NCBI GenBank assembly: GCA_017465605.1
Contig: JAFTVW010000020.1
Location: 1 to 59,078 of the forward strand
Direction: 5' to 3'
Source: Alistipes sp.
GTDB taxonomy: Bacteria; Bacteroidota; Bacteroidia; Bacteroidales; Rikenellaceae
Length of the DNA: 59,078 nt
A program made the position numbers and the translations under genes. The notes beneath the pieces are model-generated. The model did no database searches, was not told the origin of the DNA, and worked only from the letters and a program-made list of their open reading frames with translations. This document shows positions 34,029 through 43,491 of the stretch, piece by piece (position 1 is the first letter of the stretch; the number at the start of each line of letters is the position of its first letter).

Positions 34029-36107
34029 ATGAAAAAGGTACTTTTTACACTTGCGGCAGCGATGATTGCTTTTTCGGCTGCGGCAGATGAGGGAATGTGG
34101 CTCTTGCCCTACCTTCAAAAGATGAACATCAAGGATATGAAGGCTAAGGGTTGCAAACTCTCGGCTGAGGATATCTATTCGATGAACCAATCTTCACTCA
34201 AAGATGCTATCGTGATTTTCGGTGGCGGTTGTACGGGTGAAATCGTATCGGATAAGGGTTTGGTATTTACCAACCACCACTGCGGTTATGGCTCTATCCA
34301 GCAGCTCTCGTCGGTTGAGCACGACTACTTGAAGTATGGTTTCTGGGCAAACTCTTTCGAGGAGGAGCTTCCCGTTCCAGGATTGGCAGTGCGTTTTGTG
34401 CGCTCGATTGAGGATGTTACAGCTCAGGTTGTGGGCAATATCCCCTCAATCGCTTCGGAGCAGGAGCGTCAGAAGCAAGTGAGCGAGAACATCAAGGGTT
34501 TGGCTGCCGAGCTTAGCAAGAAGCACAAGGGAATGAGCGTTCAGATTGTTCCTTTCTTTGGTGGAAACCAGTATTTTGCATTCGCTTATGAGGTTTATAC
34601 CGATGTGCGTTTGGTGGGTACTCCCCCTTCGTCAATCGGTAAGTTTGGTGGCGAGACCGACAACTGGATGTGGCCACGTCATACTGGCGACTTCTCAATC
34701 TTCCGCGTATATGCCGACAAGGACAATAAGCCTGCTGCATACTCAAAGGATAATCAGCCATATCGTGCCGAGCGTCATTTGGAGATTTCGATTGCAGGAT
34801 ACAAGGAGGGTGACTTCTCGATGATTATGGGCTTCCCAGGCTCGACTCAGCGTTATATGACATCATACGAGATTGACAAGATGTTGGAGGTCGAGAATCC
34901 TCAGCGCATCTATATTCGTGGTGAGCGTCAGAAGATTTTGTGGGAGGCTATGGAGGCTAGCGACGAGATTCGCATCAAGTATGCGTCGAAGTATGCAGGC
35001 TCGTCAAACTATTGGAAGAACTCAATCGGTATGTCTCGCGGTTTGAAGAAACTTAACATCAAGTCGAAGAAGCAGGCCGAGGAGCAGGCATTCCAGAAGT
35101 GGGCCGATGCAAATACTCTTCCTGAGGAGAGATTCATCGAGGCTCTGCCCAAGATTAAGGAGGCTACCGAGAAACTCACCGCTTTGGAGGGTGCAACACA
35201 ATATTTGAGCGAGGCATTCTTGCGTGCTGTGGAGATTATTCAGGCTGCTCGTACATCTGTGGAGCGTTTGGACGGTTTCTACAAGGACTACGATGTGGCT
35301 TTGGACCGCAAGGTGGCAAAGCGTATGCTTACAATCGCTCGCGAGAATATGCGCCCCGAGGATTTGCCTTCTATCTATACAGAAGTGATTGATGCTAAGT
35401 TTGGCGGCAATGTCGAGAAGTATGTTGATTGGTTATACGACAACTCTGTGTTTGCTTCGGCTGCTACGGCTAAGGCTGCAAGCAAGGAGGTTCGCTCGGC
35501 AGATCCTGCTTATGTGTTGGCCGAGTCGGTTGTAAACAAGATGATGACCTACTCGCCTGAGATTCAGAGGTTGCGCCCACTCTACAACGAGGGCCATCGC
35601 TTGTATATCGCAGGTTTGATGCGTATGCAGCCTAATAAGGCGTGGGCTTCTGATGCTAACTTCACAATCCGTTTGACTTATGGTAACATCTTGCCATACA
35701 ACCCAGCTGATGCTATCACCTACAATTACTTCACAACATTGGAGGGTGTGATTGCAAAGGAGGATAAGTCGAATCCTTTGGAGTTCACCGTTGAGGAGAA
35801 ACTTAAAGAGTTGTACGCAAAGAAGGACTACGGCCAGTATGCCGACAAAGATGGTAAGTTGCACGTTGGTTTCCTTTGTAACCTCGATATCACAGGTGGT
35901 AACTCAGGCTCGCCCGTATTGGACGGCAAGGGTCGTTTGATTGGTTTGGCATTCGACGGTAACTGGGAAGCTATGTCGGGCGATATCGCTTTCGAGCACG
36001 AGTTGCAGCGTTGTATTGCTGTGGATATTCGCTATGTGTTGTTCGTGGTTGATAAGTTTGCAGGTTGCAAGCATATTATGGACGAGCTTACTATCGTGAA
36101 GAAGTAA
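34029..36107 (+). CDS. S46-family dipeptidyl-peptidase, DPP7 type
   Basis: 692 aa with a signal peptide (1-19, Ala-Ala-Ala-Asp junction). Catalytic residues of the S46 fold: His in Thr-Asn-His-His-Cys-Gly-Tyr (82-87), Asp in Gly-Asp-Phe-Ser-Ile-Phe-Arg-Val-Tyr, and Ser626 in Gly-Asn-Ser-Gly-Ser-Pro. The residue 18 positions after the catalytic Ser is Gly (Phe-Asp-Gly-Asn). From family knowledge, Gly here marks DPP7-type specificity (hydrophobic P1), and Arg marks DPP11 (acidic P1). These periplasmic exopeptidases release dipeptides from oligopeptides and feed amino-acid fermentation in Bacteroidales. A terminator follows. Confidence 0.85.
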   Translation: MKKVLFTLAAAMIAFSAAADEGMWLLPYLQKMNIKDMKAKGCKLSAEDIYSMNQSSLKDAIVIFGGGCTGEIVSDKGLVFTNHHCGYGSIQQLSSVEHDYLKYGFWANSFEEELPVPGLAVRFVRSIEDVTAQVVGNIPSIASEQERQKQVSENIKGLAAELSKKHKGMSVQIVPFFGGNQYFAFAYEVYTDVRLVGTPPSSIGKFGGETDNWMWPRHTGDFSIFRVYADKDNKPAAYSKDNQPYRAERHLEISIAGYKEGDFSMIMGFPGSTQRYMTSYEIDKMLEVENPQRIYIRGERQKILWEAMEASDEIRIKYASKYAGSSNYWKNSIGMSRGLKKLNIKSKKQAEEQAFQKWADANTLPEERFIEALPKIKEATEKLTALEGATQYLSEAFLRAVEIIQAARTSVERLDGFYKDYDVALDRKVAKRMLTIARENMRPEDLPSIYTEVIDAKFGGNVEKYVDWLYDNSVFASAATAKAASKEVRSADPAYVLAESVVNKMMTYSPEIQRLRPLYNEGHRLYIAGLMRMQPNKAWASDANFTIRLTYGNILPYNPADAITYNYFTTLEGVIAKEDKSNPLEFTVEEKLKELYAKKDYGQYADKDGKLHVGFLCNLDITGGNSGSPVLDGKGRLIGLAFDGNWEAMSGDIAFEHELQRCIAVDIRYVLFVVDKFAGCKHIMDELTIVKK

Positions 36108-36178
36108 TCAAATAGTAACGAGAACCGATATTGTGGGCGGTGGTGATTAGCCCAAGCGCACGATATCATACGCAATGA

Positions 36179-36213
36179 GGAGTGTTGAAAAGTTGTTTTC
36201 AGCACTCCTTTTT
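36179..36213 (+). terminator. Intrinsic terminator of the S46 peptidase gene
   Basis: A 13-bp stem (36179-36191 with 36196-36208, one G-U pair), tetraloop GTTG, then five T. Confidence 0.85.
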
Positions 36214-36375
36214 CTGTGAATAAGTTGTTTTAAGAAGAATTTTCTGCATATTGAGCGAGTTTGCACGTAAAAGTTTGCAAATCTCATAAAAAATCACGAA
36301 TATTGTCAGAATCCAAATTTGGGCAGTGTTCGTTGCCCGTAGTTTAGAAGTATAAACAACCTAAAATAGATAATT

Positions 36376-39357
36376 ATGAAGAGATTTTTGATTCTTGTTT
36401 TGGCATTGGTGAGCTTTGTGGCGTGCTCCAAGCAGGTGGGTTACACCGAGGAGGATTTATATAAGAGCTATGCTCCCGATGGTATCCCGTTTGTGGTGGC
36501 CGATTCGATGTGGCAGGCCGATGGATATGGTAACCACCGAGCTACGGTCGAGGTCGAGAGCGATGGCCGCGTGGCGCGTGCTACGTTGCCGTGGCGTCGC
36601 CCCGATTTGCGCGTTGAGAGCAAGGGCGTGATTGTTGTCGATGTGGCAACAGGTGAGCAGTTGAGCAACGTCGTAGCCCAAGAGGTAAACGCCGAGCGAG
36701 GTGTTATCCTCTTTGAACCAAAGTCGGGCAAGGGTCAATACCACATCTACTATATGCCATACAATTTCCTATATGGCTGGCACGACGCTCGCTTCGGCAA
36801 GCCGTGGAATCATTACTTCCCTGCCGAGTATAAACCCGCTAAGGAGTGGGCCGATGTTGCGGCTAAGGCCGAGAATGTAGTCGATGCAAAGGTGCTTTGT
36901 TTCGAGGAGCGTTCACGATTCGATGCCTTTACTTCTATGGGTAACATAGCAACAGCAGCCGAGACTGAGCAGCTCCGCAAGGCGGCCACAAGTGCAATGA
37001 TACTCTTCCCCGAGGATCGTGTGTTTCAAATCCGTTTGAAGGACAAGTTGCCTGTGCGCTGGGTTGAGCGTGGCGCGTCAAACGAGTTTGAGGGTGTGGC
37101 TTGTCGCAACGAGTACTACACTTGGCAGATTGGTGTGTGGGCCGCAGGTGGTGATTTGAATAATTTGAAGGTTGAGTTTGGAGACCTTCGCTCTGGCTCG
37201 AAAGTTATCGAGGCCAATTCGATTACCTGCTTCAATTTGGAGGGCGTGAATTGGGACGGAAAGCCACTCACGTTTGATGTCGATGTGAAGAAGAACGAGG
37301 TGCAGGCCTTGTGGTGCGGAGTGCAGATTCCCGAAAATGCAAAGGCTGGCACATATAGTGGCGAGATGAAGGTGTCGGCCGAGGGCATTGAGCCTCAGAT
37401 TGTTGAGGTGGCAATTACGGTGAATTCGGAGGTGCTGGTCGATCGTGGCGAGGGTGATTTGTGGCGTATGGCGCGCCTGAGTTGGCTCAACTCACAGATT
37501 GGAGTGAGCGATGCTCCCACACGAGGTTATAAGAATGTTACCCGCGATGGAAACACCATCACTGCTACCGAGAAGCAGGTGAAGGTTGCCCAGAATGGAT
37601 TACCCAAGTCAATAAAGGTCGGCAAAAATGAGGTGTTGGCTCGCCCATACGAATTTGTGGTTAAGACCTCGAAGGGTGACGTGGCGTTTGATGGTGGCGA
37701 ATTGAAGTTCACAAGCGAAACCGAAGGCTCGGTAAGCTGGGAGAGTCAGGCCAAGAAGCAGGGTATCAATTTTGTGTGCCGTGCGCGATTGGAGTTCGAC
37801 GGTTATGTCCATTATGAGGTTGAGGTTTCGGCCGACGAGAGTGTAAAGGTGAAGGATATCTGCTTGCAGACAAAATACACCCCTTATAGCTCAAAATACT
37901 TTATGGGTGCTGGCCACGATGGCGGTCTGTGTCCCACGTCTCATCGTTGGGATTGGAAGGGTAGCTGGGATAGCTATTGGATTGGCGGTGCTGAGGCAGG
38001 TGTGAGAGTTGAACTTCGTGGTGGTAGCTACAATGGCCCGTTGATGCGTGACTACACCCCCAAGCAGCCTATTTCGTGGGCCAATAATGGATTGGGTTAT
38101 GTAGATGTCAAGCGTGCCGCAAGTGCAGCCGTTGTGGCTGGTTCGGGAGCGCATACACTCTCAAAGGAGCCATTGTGCTTTGAGTTTGATTTGCAGATTA
38201 CTCCCGCCAAGCCAGTCGATATGGCCAAGCACTTTGGCGAGCGTTACTACCATAACGCTCCTCGCTATTTCAATAGCGCAGGTAAAGCCGAGGGTGCAAA
38301 TGTGGCCAATATCCACCACTCAAATCCCGAAAATCCCGTTATCAACTATCCGTTTATTGCGGGCGACAAGTTGAAGGCGTTTGTAGATGAGCAGCACAAA
38401 GATTCGTGCCGTATAAAAATCTATTATACAGTCCGTGAGCTTACTAACTACACCCACGAGATTTACGCCCTCAAATCGTTGGGCCACGAGATTTTGGCGA
38501 GTGGTCGAGGCTATGGAACTCCGTGGCATCACGAACACCTAATCGATGACTATGCCCCTGCGTGGTACACCGAGTTGCCCAACAATACAGCAGATGCGGC
38601 ATTGGTGCTGACCAGTTTCTCGCGTTGGATTAACTACTATTTGGAGGGTCTGCGCTGGATGTTCGACAACTATGGAATCGACGGTATTTATATGGACGAT
38701 GTGTCGTTTGACCGCCCTGTGATGAAGCGTATGCGCCGAATTATGGACGCTTATCACCCCGACGCACTCATCGATTTGCACTCTCACCGCGACTACTCAA
38801 ACGGCCCTGCACAGCAATACACAGGCTTCTTCCCCTACATCAACCGTTTGTGGTTTGGCGAGGGATTCAGCTATACGAAGATGACTCCCGACGAGTGGTT
38901 TGTAACCTTCTCGGGTATTCCGTTTGGCCTTACAAGCGATATGTTGGAGGCCGGTGGTAACCCCTGGCTCGGTATGGTGTATGGTGCGACTTCGCGCCAC
39001 TCGGCAGGTTTCAATCCAGCTCCGATGTGGAAGTTGTGGCGTGAGTGGGGTATCGAGTCGTCAAAAATGATTGGTTATTGGGACGAAAAGCCCGTAGTCA
39101 AGACTTCGCACCCCGAGGTGATGGCAACTGCTTTTGTGAAATCCGATGGAGCGTTTATTGCAGTTGGTAACTTCTCGTGGAAGAAGCAGAGTGTGACACT
39201 TGACATTGATTGGAAAGCGTTGGGTCTTGACCCCTCTAAGGTAGAGATTTTTATGCCTGAAATCGAGGAGTTCCAGTCGGCACAGACGCTCACTCCGTCG
39301 AGTCGCATCTCGATTGACGTGAAACGCGGAGTGGTGGTGATTGTCAAGAAAAAATAG
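36376..39357 (+). CDS. Large GH123-like/DUF6067 lipoprotein glycoside hydrolase
   Basis: 993 aa lipoprotein (lipobox Phe-Val-Ala-Cys17). Several beta domains occupy residues 20-600. The segment Phe-Glu-Gly-Val-Ala-Cys-Arg-Asn-Glu-Tyr-Tyr near 235-245 and the following sandwich resemble the N-terminal domain of GH123 proteins. A barrel follows (about 650-930) with Tyr-Gly-Ile-Asp-Gly-Ile-Tyr-Met-Asp-Asp-Val-Ser-Phe-Asp near 770-783, as in the DUF6067 family. A small C-terminal beta domain closes it. Catalytic residues are probably in the Met-Asp-Asp motif, but no biochemistry is known to me. It is set between the S46 peptidase and the GH20 gene and is likely part of the same glycan-use region. 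Confidence 0.7.
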   Translation: MKRFLILVLALVSFVACSKQVGYTEEDLYKSYAPDGIPFVVADSMWQADGYGNHRATVEVESDGRVARATLPWRRPDLRVESKGVIVVDVATGEQLSNVVAQEVNAERGVILFEPKSGKGQYHIYYMPYNFLYGWHDARFGKPWNHYFPAEYKPAKEWADVAAKAENVVDAKVLCFEERSRFDAFTSMGNIATAAETEQLRKAATSAMILFPEDRVFQIRLKDKLPVRWVERGASNEFEGVACRNEYYTWQIGVWAAGGDLNNLKVEFGDLRSGSKVIEANSITCFNLEGVNWDGKPLTFDVDVKKNEVQALWCGVQIPENAKAGTYSGEMKVSAEGIEPQIVEVAITVNSEVLVDRGEGDLWRMARLSWLNSQIGVSDAPTRGYKNVTRDGNTITATEKQVKVAQNGLPKSIKVGKNEVLARPYEFVVKTSKGDVAFDGGELKFTSETEGSVSWESQAKKQGINFVCRARLEFDGYVHYEVEVSADESVKVKDICLQTKYTPYSSKYFMGAGHDGGLCPTSHRWDWKGSWDSYWIGGAEAGVRVELRGGSYNGPLMRDYTPKQPISWANNGLGYVDVKRAASAAVVAGSGAHTLSKEPLCFEFDLQITPAKPVDMAKHFGERYYHNAPRYFNSAGKAEGANVANIHHSNPENPVINYPFIAGDKLKAFVDEQHKDSCRIKIYYTVRELTNYTHEIYALKSLGHEILASGRGYGTPWHHEHLIDDYAPAWYTELPNNTADAALVLTSFSRWINYYLEGLRWMFDNYGIDGIYMDDVSFDRPVMKRMRRIMDAYHPDALIDLHSHRDYSNGPAQQYTGFFPYINRLWFGEGFSYTKMTPDEWFVTFSGIPFGLTSDMLEAGGNPWLGMVYGATSRHSAGFNPAPMWKLWREWGIESSKMIGYWDEKPVVKTSHPEVMATAFVKSDGAFIAVGNFSWKKQSVTLDIDWKALGLDPSKVEIFMPEIEEFQSAQTLTPSSRISIDVKRGVVVIVKKK

Positions 39358-39384
39358 AATTTGTTATATAACTTCCCATAAGGC

Positions 39385-39428
39385 AGGGGCAGCTCAACAA
39401 GATTAGTCGAGCTGCCCCTACGTTTTGG
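39385..39428. terminator. Bidirectional terminator between convergent glycosidase genes
   Basis: Perfect 11-bp GC-rich stem AGGGGCAGCTC (39385-39395) / GAGCTGCCCCT (39409-39419), followed on the plus strand by ACGTTTTGG and on the minus strand by GCCTTATGG. It lies between the 36376-39357 stop and the convergent GH20 stop. Confidence 0.7.
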
Positions 39429-39452
39429 AGTATATTTGTGGTTAATACTACC

Positions 39453-41423
39453 TTAGTTGCGAATGAAGTTCTCCACTTTCAAGTTCGAAACTTTGCTCTT
39501 GAAATCACCAGCTTGTTGCAATGGGAAGTAGAGTGTGGGGATATAATCATACTGTTTCTTCTCGGTAATCCAACGCTTTTCGCGTTTGAGCTGGTCTTGC
39601 AACTTGCCATTCACATAGAGGCGAGTGGCCGAGTTGGTACACTCGATACGAATGTCGGCACTCTTACCCTCCTCCACATAGTAATCGAATGTGTTGAGAT
39701 AGCCGTCGCGCACGAATGCCATACGGCCATCAATGGGGCTGCTGAGATAGAACTCGGTAACCTTATTCGAGAAGAGCAATGTACCTCGGTCCTCCTTTGC
39801 ACAATCGATATGGAAACTGATTGTATGGTCGAAACCTGCCTCTGCGTGAGGATAGCTCTTGCCCGGCTTCACCGATGGAATAGTATAGACCACGCTATTA
39901 GGCTCGCCATCGAATCGACCCAACTCGTTTATGCCCGGAGCCTCCGAGAGCAACTTACTTTTGCTTACGAACTCCTCCACAGGCAAGGTCTTGTAGGTCG
40001 GACTCCAAGTAATCGCTGAGACAAGGTGTAGGGCTGGATAGCAACGGTGGTGAATATCGTCAACCGAGATTCCATTCTCTGCAATATCGTTCCATACGCA
40101 ATACATCGCACCCAGCAGAGAGGGGTCGAGTGGCTCCATCTTATGGTTGTTGATGATGGTAGGATCCCACTTATTGTAAATCTTGTCGGCATCGAAATAG
40201 TCGGCGTAGTATCCTGCGGCGGGTACTATGTACATATACCACGAGGGGGCTGTTATCATCTTGTATCCGAGCTTCTTCATATCGGCAGGGTTGGAATATT
40301 TTGGATACCAACAATGCATAATCACGTTGTCCACCTTTACGGGAGTCTCGCCTTTGGCGTGAGTCAGAGCACCCCAAATGCAGGCTTGCTTACCAAACTT
40401 CTCGACAAAACGAATGTAGCGATCGGTGAAGGCGCGGAACTTCTCTACGGTCTCCTTGTCCTTATTTGAGTATTCATCTGTTCCGATGTGTACCTGCTTG
40501 CCTACAAATACGGGGTCGTCGCCACTGAGATACTCGGTGAACAACGAGTCGAGGAAGGTATATACATTAGGATTGTAGAGGTCGAGATGGTCGAGGCCAT
40601 ACTCCTCTGAACCAAACTCCTTGCGGAAACGCGAAAATGCCAGCGAGTGCGAGGGAACATCGATTTCGGGAATCACGTTCACATATACTTTGGCGGCTTC
40701 TTTCTGGAATTGGCGGAACTCATCTTTGCCATAGTAGCCGTCTTTGGCTGTAAGCTCTGGGAATAGTTCGCTTTCCAGACGGAATGCAGTGTAGGTCTTA
40801 TCCCAAGTATCCTCGTATTTCTTTGCAGCACGGTCGTTGAGATGAATCTGGAAGGTGTTCATCTTGTAGTAGGCCATAATTTTGGCATACCTTTCCAGAT
40901 AATCCAAAGGAATATACTTGCGGCCGCAGTCAATCATAAATCCACGCATAGCGTAGTCGGGCCAGTCGCGTATGCTGCCTTTGGGAAGGTGAGCTCCCTT
41001 GCTCGCCTCCATTATCTGTAACAAGGTGCGAGTACCCCAATAAGCACCTGTCGCGGTTTGGGCATTAAGGGTGATTTGGTCGGCAATGTCGATGCTATAA
41101 CCCTCGTCGCCCAACTCCTTGTCGCTTACGAGATTGATGACGATAGCACCCGTAGCACCCTTTACGGCTGTTTTGGCGACTTTGGTCTTCATAGCTTTTC
41201 CGAACAAAAGACCATAGTCCTCGGCCAAAGCCTCGGCGACGTTGGCCAGCTCGGCGTTGGTGAAGATGACTTTGGTCGTAGCACTAATGTTTACTACTCC
41301 CTCGCCTCCTTGCCAGTGGCGCAATTCGGGAATCACAAATGGCTTTTCATTGTTGGCCCACAGTGTGGTTGTGGCGCACAATGAAAGTAGCATAAGATAG
41401 AATGTAAAGATTCGGTTTTTCAT
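39453..41423 (-). CDS. GH20 beta-N-acetylhexosaminidase
   Basis: 656 aa with a signal peptide (1-23). A GH20b-type N-terminal domain (30-150) leads to a TIM barrel starting Met-Arg-Gly-Phe-Met-Ile-Asp-Cys-Gly-Arg-Lys. The catalytic pair is Gly-Thr-Asp-Glu-Tyr near residue 314 (Asp polarises the substrate acetamide, Glu is the acid/base). Pro-Glu-Ile-Asp-Val-Pro-Ser-His-Ser is also typical. The C-terminal 150 residues form a lectin-like beta-sandwich. The enzyme cleaves terminal GlcNAc or GalNAc from glycans in the periplasm or on the cell surface. It starts 32 nt after the meso-DAP dehydrogenase gene, so read-through is possible. Confidence 0.9.
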   Translation of the reverse strand: MKNRIFTFYLMLLSLCATTTLWANNEKPFVIPELRHWQGGEGVVNISATTKVIFTNAELANVAEALAEDYGLLFGKAMKTKVAKTAVKGATGAIVINLVSDKELGDEGYSIDIADQITLNAQTATGAYWGTRTLLQIMEASKGAHLPKGSIRDWPDYAMRGFMIDCGRKYIPLDYLERYAKIMAYYKMNTFQIHLNDRAAKKYEDTWDKTYTAFRLESELFPELTAKDGYYGKDEFRQFQKEAAKVYVNVIPEIDVPSHSLAFSRFRKEFGSEEYGLDHLDLYNPNVYTFLDSLFTEYLSGDDPVFVGKQVHIGTDEYSNKDKETVEKFRAFTDRYIRFVEKFGKQACIWGALTHAKGETPVKVDNVIMHCWYPKYSNPADMKKLGYKMITAPSWYMYIVPAAGYYADYFDADKIYNKWDPTIINNHKMEPLDPSLLGAMYCVWNDIAENGISVDDIHHRCYPALHLVSAITWSPTYKTLPVEEFVSKSKLLSEAPGINELGRFDGEPNSVVYTIPSVKPGKSYPHAEAGFDHTISFHIDCAKEDRGTLLFSNKVTEFYLSSPIDGRMAFVRDGYLNTFDYYVEEGKSADIRIECTNSATRLYVNGKLQDQLKREKRWITEKKQYDYIPTLYFPLQQAGDFKSKVSNLKVENFIRN

Positions 41424-41455
41424 ATTTGTGTTAGGTTTATTGGATTTAGCCTATT

Positions 41456-42352
41456 TTATACCAGTCGGCGGATAATCTGCTCTCTGTCGCCGTAGAGGAA
41501 GTCAATAATCGGAATTTCAATCATCGTGTAGGCTCCCGCCTTTTGGCGCAATACGGCACGCGCACCTGCCACCAAAATCTGACTTGTGAGTGCAGGGTTG
41601 TTGATGCTCATATTGAACTCAAAACGCTGATTCTGGGTCTTGCCCGAAACACCCTTGCGAACCATATTTACTCCGTGACCCATATCGAGAAGAGCATCTA
41701 CACTCTCGACCTTTGTAACGTGGGTCTCGTCGTGAACGAAGTATGCATCGTTCTTGATTGCCTGCTCAACCTTGTCGAAGTCGTAACCCTCCTCCAACTC
41801 GATGTAAACCATACGGCGGTGGATTCCTGTTCCCACAGGGATTGTCATCGAAAGAGCAGCCTTCACGCCCTCGATAGCCTTCACTGCTACCGTATGCCCC
41901 ATACTCATACCTGGACCGAAGTTGGTGTAGGTGATTCCCTGCGGAGCGCACACCTCCAAAAGTGCGCGTACAACCGAGTCGCTACCCGGGTCCCAACCTG
42001 CCGAGATAAGAGCTGCGGCGTTGTGCTGGCGGGCAATCTCGTCGAGACGAGCGCGTGTGTCGGCAATGCCGCTATGTATATCGTAACTATCGACTGTCGA
42101 GATGCCTAACTTCAAAGCCTCCTCGGCACTCTTTTCAACCAATCGCGAGGGGGTGCAGAGGATTGCAACGTCAACTCCTTCGAGTTGTTGCAACGAGCTT
42201 ACAACGGGGTATTTCGACTCTCCTGCCGTAGCTACCGACGAGGCACGTCGTACGATACCTGCAATCTCAAAATCGGGTGCAGCTTCCAATGCTTCAACTA
42301 CATACTTGCCAATGTTGCCGTAACCTACTACGGCTGCTTTAATCTTTCTCAT
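41456..42352 (-). CDS. ddh: meso-diaminopimelate dehydrogenase
   Basis: 298 aa, family length. The NADPH-binding motif is Val-Val-Gly-Tyr-Gly-Asn-Ile-Gly near residues 8-15. Diagnostic segments are Cys-Thr-Pro-Ser-Arg, Val-Asp-Ser-Tyr-Asp-Ile-His, [10 protein letters not shown], and [12 protein letters not shown]. The enzyme interconverts meso-DAP with tetrahydrodipicolinate plus ammonia, a one-step route into lysine and wall synthesis. It fits with the meso-DAP type MurE at 11728-13185. It lies on the same strand as the Bat genes, 94 nt after batB. Confidence 0.9.
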   Translation of the reverse strand: MRKIKAAVVGYGNIGKYVVEALEAAPDFEIAGIVRRASSVATAGESKYPVVSSLQQLEGVDVAILCTPSRLVEKSAEEALKLGISTVDSYDIHSGIADTRARLDEIARQHNAAALISAGWDPGSDSVVRALLEVCAPQGITYTNFGPGMSMGHTVAVKAIEGVKAALSMTIPVGTGIHRRMVYIELEEGYDFDKVEQAIKNDAYFVHDETHVTKVESVDALLDMGHGVNMVRKGVSGKTQNQRFEFNMSINNPALTSQILVAGARAVLRQKAGAYTMIEIPIIDFLYGDREQIIRRLV

Positions 42353-42446
42353 AATCGGTATCCTTTTTGATTAACTAACCTAATATTGTTGTATTATTCT
42401 TTCGTAAAATTGCACTCTTGCTCTATGTCGCCTTGTAATATCGTTG

Positions 42447-43487
42447 CTACTCTTCGCTGCCCTCTTGCGTAGGATTGCTGAATACGTTGAATCGGCGCAG
42501 GCGGTGGTTGCGTCGGCTTAGAACAAGCAACTCGATAACGAGCAATGCGAGTGCTACGCCCAACGGATATTGATACTGCTCGTTGTACTCCTCGTAGCGT
42601 AGGGTAGTGAGTTCGCTCTTTTCCATTGCATTGATTCCTGCTACAATCTCGTCTAATCCAATCGATTGCTTTGTCGAGCGGACATACGCTCCGTCGCTAA
42701 TCGATGCAATCTCCTGCAACATACTCTCGCCCAACTTTGAGACAACCATCTCGCCATTCTCGTCCTTTACGAATTCGCCATCAATTTCGATTGGAGCTCC
42801 TTCGGGAGTTCCGATTCCAATGGTGTAGATGCGTACTCCCTGCTCTTTGGCTTTGCGGGCAACCTCTATGGCATCGCTCTCGTGATTCTCTCCATCGGTA
42901 ATGAGGACTATTACGCGGCTCTTCTCGTTCTCGGCCGAGAAGGTGAGCATTGCCATCTCCAATGCTTTGCCAATATCGGTTCCCTGCTCGCTGACAAGCG
43001 TGGGTGAAAGACGCTTGGCGAAGGCTTGGGCCATACGGTAGTCCGAAGTGATGGGTAACTGCACCATAGGCTCACCAGCAAAGGCTATGAGTCCCACGCG
43101 CTCCTGCTTCAACCCCTCGAAGAGTTTGTCGATGGCATATTTGGTGCGCTCCAATCGTGTGGGTTCAAAATCCTCGGCCAGCATCGAATTGGATACATCG
43201 ACCACAAGCATCATCTCCACTCCTTTGGCCTTCTCCTCGCGGAGCTTCGAGCCAAACTGAGGCTGGGCAGCTGCCACAACCAAAAAGATGTATGCCAAAA
43301 TAAAGAGTGAGGCCTTCAATCTGAGGCGACCCTTCGAGAAGTCGGGCATCAGGCCCTTCATCAGCTCAGGATTACCAAAGCGGGCTACCAAAATGCGGCG
43401 GCGACGTGCGGCCAATGCGTAGATAATCATCAGCAACGGCACTAACGCCAAGAGATATAATATTTCGATGTGTGCAAATCGGAACAT
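42447..43487 (-). CDS. batB: BatB-type von Willebrand factor A membrane protein
   Basis: 346 aa. Two hydrophobic helices near the N-terminus (about 9-26 and 56-76) frame a basic segment. A VWA domain follows with the MIDAS motif Val-Asp-Val-Ser-Asn-Ser-Met near residues 95-101. A final helix (about 312-332) precedes a basic tail. Bat proteins form a membrane complex in Bacteroidetes, first linked to aerotolerance; the periplasmic VWA domain probably binds partner proteins through a metal. The start is 4 nt downstream of the batA stop. Confidence 0.8.
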   Translation of the reverse strand: MFRFAHIEILYLLALVPLLMIIYALAARRRRILVARFGNPELMKGLMPDFSKGRLRLKASLFILAYIFLVVAAAQPQFGSKLREEKAKGVEMMLVVDVSNSMLAEDFEPTRLERTKYAIDKLFEGLKQERVGLIAFAGEPMVQLPITSDYRMAQAFAKRLSPTLVSEQGTDIGKALEMAMLTFSAENEKSRVIVLITDGENHESDAIEVARKAKEQGVRIYTIGIGTPEGAPIEIDGEFVKDENGEMVVSKLGESMLQEIASISDGAYVRSTKQSIGLDEIVAGINAMEKSELTTLRYEEYNEQYQYPLGVALALLVIELLVLSRRNHRLRRFNVFSNPTQEGSEE

Positions 43488-43491
43488 AGTC

